Below are positions 5,652 through 6,624 of a stretch of DNA of 6,624 nucleotides, piece by piece. Source of the DNA: an uncultured Ruminococcus sp. (GTDB lineage: Bacteria; Bacillota; Clostridia; Oscillospirales; CAG-272); the NCBI GenBank assembly GCA_902773455.1, contig CACYEW010000328.1:1-6624 (forward strand), given 5' to 3'. A program made the translations under genes and the position numbers. The notes below the pieces were generated by a model. That model did not search any database and had not been told where the DNA came from. It saw only the letters and a program-made list of their open reading frames with translations. The number at the start of each line of letters is the position of its first letter. The stretch's first letter is position 1.

Positions 5652-6624
5652 ATGGAAGACAAGAAAAAACTGCTGTCCATAAAGGACCTTGAAGTCAAAT
5701 TCCGCGTCCGCGGCAGAATACTGACCGCGATCAGAGGCATTTCGCTCGACATTTACGAAAACGAATCGATCGCCATAGTCGGTGAATCCGGCTCGGGCAA
5801 ATCCGTTTTCACGAAGACCTTCGCCGGCATGCTCGACGATAACGGCTTCATCAGCAACGGCGACATCATCTTCAACGACGAAGAGCTTGCCGATACGGTT
5901 GTAAGTCTCAAAGGCGTCGGCAGAAATCTGCGCGATTCGGCAAAGAAAAAGCTCGACGTCTATTCAAAATATGAAGCAGGCGCCGAAGAATACAATGCCC
6001 TCATAGCTTTGGAGAAAGAGAACAAAGACAAAAAAGAGCTGAGCGAAGAAGACAGAGAAAAGTACGAAAAGAAGCTTTCCGATATCACCTTCAAGCGCAC
6101 CGAAGCGGCTAACTACAGACAGACGCTCGACTCGGCAAAAGAAAAAGCGAAGATCAAAGAGATCTCCGAACAGATCAAAAAATACGACGAAGAGATCAAA
6201 GCCGTAAAGGCGGAGATGGCGGAGAAGATCAAAGCGCACAGAACGGCTCTGCAAAACGATAAAGCGTATATCGAAGAATACGCGCAGAAGACCGCCAAGC
6301 TTCGCGAGCAGTATCAGAACAAGATCGCCTCGTATGAGCTGAGTGAAGAGATATCCGAAAGGAACCTCATAATAGCGAACGAAATCTACCTTTCCGTCGG
6401 CAGATACGGTATAGCCAAGCGTATCAAATATATCAACGCTTTGCTGAAGTCTTTCAAAAAAGCGATGAAGCTCGGCGTCGATCTCAACGATGAAACGCTC
6501 AGAAACGGTATTTTCGATAACGTCGTTTTCCGCGTCAAATATCTCGACGAGCACGACGATATCCTTCACGGCACGTGCGTGCTGAACCTTGCGAAGATCA
6601 AGTATTCCAAAGACTGGAGCCAGA
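5652..6624 (+). CDS. oppD: Oligopeptide ABC transporter ATPase OppD, AmiE type, 5' part
   Basis: One of the two ATPases expected to drive the importer on the cytoplasmic side. The window holds 324 codons and ends inside the gene, with no stop. The start ATG 5652 follows AAGGAGG (5640-5646) by 5 bases, and the gap to oppC is only 10 bases. The N-terminus is a clear Opp/Ami nucleotide-binding domain: LLSIKDLEVKFRVRGRILTA, then AIRGISLDI, Walker A GESGSGKS (44-51), and TKTFAGMLDDNGFISNGDI (54-72). After about residue 78 an unusual insertion of roughly 230 residues begins. Family sequence seems to resume at about residue 310 with LNLAKIKYSKDWSQ, which resembles the segment just before IRG and the Q-loop in AmiE. 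The Q-loop, signature LSGGQ-like motif, Walker B and C-terminal OppD domain lie beyond the edge. With the insert, the whole protein could exceed 550 residues, against about 355 for AmiE. Family call is secure. Confidence 0.9.
   Translation, partial: MEDKKKLLSIKDLEVKFRVRGRILTAIRGISLDIYENESIAIVGESGSGKSVFTKTFAGMLDDNGFISNGDIIFNDEELADTVVSLKGVGRNLRDSAKKKLDVYSKYEAGAEEYNALIALEKENKDKKELSEEDREKYEKKLSDITFKRTEAANYRQTLDSAKEKAKIKEISEQIKKYDEEIKAVKAEMAEKIKAHRTALQNDKAYIEEYAQKTAKLREQYQNKIASYELSEEISERNLIIANEIYLSVGRYGIAKRIKYINALLKSFKKAMKLGVDLNDETLRNGIFDNVVFRVKYLDEHDDILHGTCVLNLAKIKYSKDWSQ
5883..6575 (+). other. Coiled-coil insertion inside the OppD nucleotide-binding domain
   Basis: This encodes about residues 78-308 of OppD. 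Residues about 95-235 are very rich in Lys and Glu, nearly free of Pro and Gly, and show heptad-like spacing (for example KIKEISEQIKKYDEEIKAVK, 167-186), as in long antiparallel coiled coils. A more globular part follows (about 240-300, containing EIYLSVGRYGIAKRIKYINA). The reading frame is continuous, and codon use resembles the flanking domain by eye. The boundaries are estimates from the AmiE sequence as I recall it, where only a few residues join the two sides. I recognise no known domain. Confidence 0.75.

Noticed and set aside
5964..6569. Minus-strand open frame of 201 codons opposite the OppD insertion
   Set aside because: It is the complement of Lys/Glu codons, giving a Phe/Leu/Val-rich shadow. 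The + strand frame is continuous with the Walker A domain and has a strong ribosome site.

Overview
The window looks like a piece of a Bacillota (Clostridia-type) chromosome, probably from an anaerobic gut or rumen lineage. The supporting signs are strong AGGAGG Shine-Dalgarno sites, a textbook sigma-A promoter, a Gram-positive style lipoprotein signal, a YitT-family gene and an Ami-type oligopeptide transporter. Base composition is moderate and arginine codons are mainly AGA and CGC. Genus cannot be decided from the sequence.

Layout, left to right, all genes on the + strand. (1) 1-440: the 3' half of a YitT/DUF2179 membrane protein, closed by a clear intrinsic terminator at 472-507. (2) 441-707: intergenic DNA ending in a perfect TTGACA-17-TATAAT promoter; a 13-bp palindrome covers the -10 box. 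(3) 708-2876: a peptide-binding lipoprotein of the OppA/AmiA family. (4) 2877-3083: a 207-bp gap packed with three consecutive RNA hairpins, the last a 58-nt stem-loop with 27-position arms. (5) 3084-4658 and 4664-5641: the two permeases, OppB (AmiC-type, with a large external domain) and OppC (AmiD-type), translationally coupled. (6) 5652 to the window end: the ATPase OppD (AmiE-type), cut by the window edge. An oppF/amiF partner is expected just downstream.

The genes form one operon for ATP-driven oligopeptide import. The lipoprotein captures peptides outside the membrane, OppB/OppC form the channel, and OppD (with the unseen OppF) powers it. The single strong promoter, the hairpin-filled gap after oppA, and the weak ribosome site of oppB suggest the binding protein is made in excess over the membrane components.

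Two features stand out. First, the binding protein appears circularly permuted: the segment that forms the last ~120 residues of AmiA-like proteins sits right after the signal peptide, and the protein stops where that segment would normally begin. Second, OppD carries a roughly 230-residue, largely coiled-coil insertion between its Walker A region and the expected Q-loop. Together they point to a structurally derived branch of the Ami/Opp transporters. I aligned these to AmiA/AmiC/AmiD/AmiE from memory, without a search, so prior description of this branch cannot be excluded.
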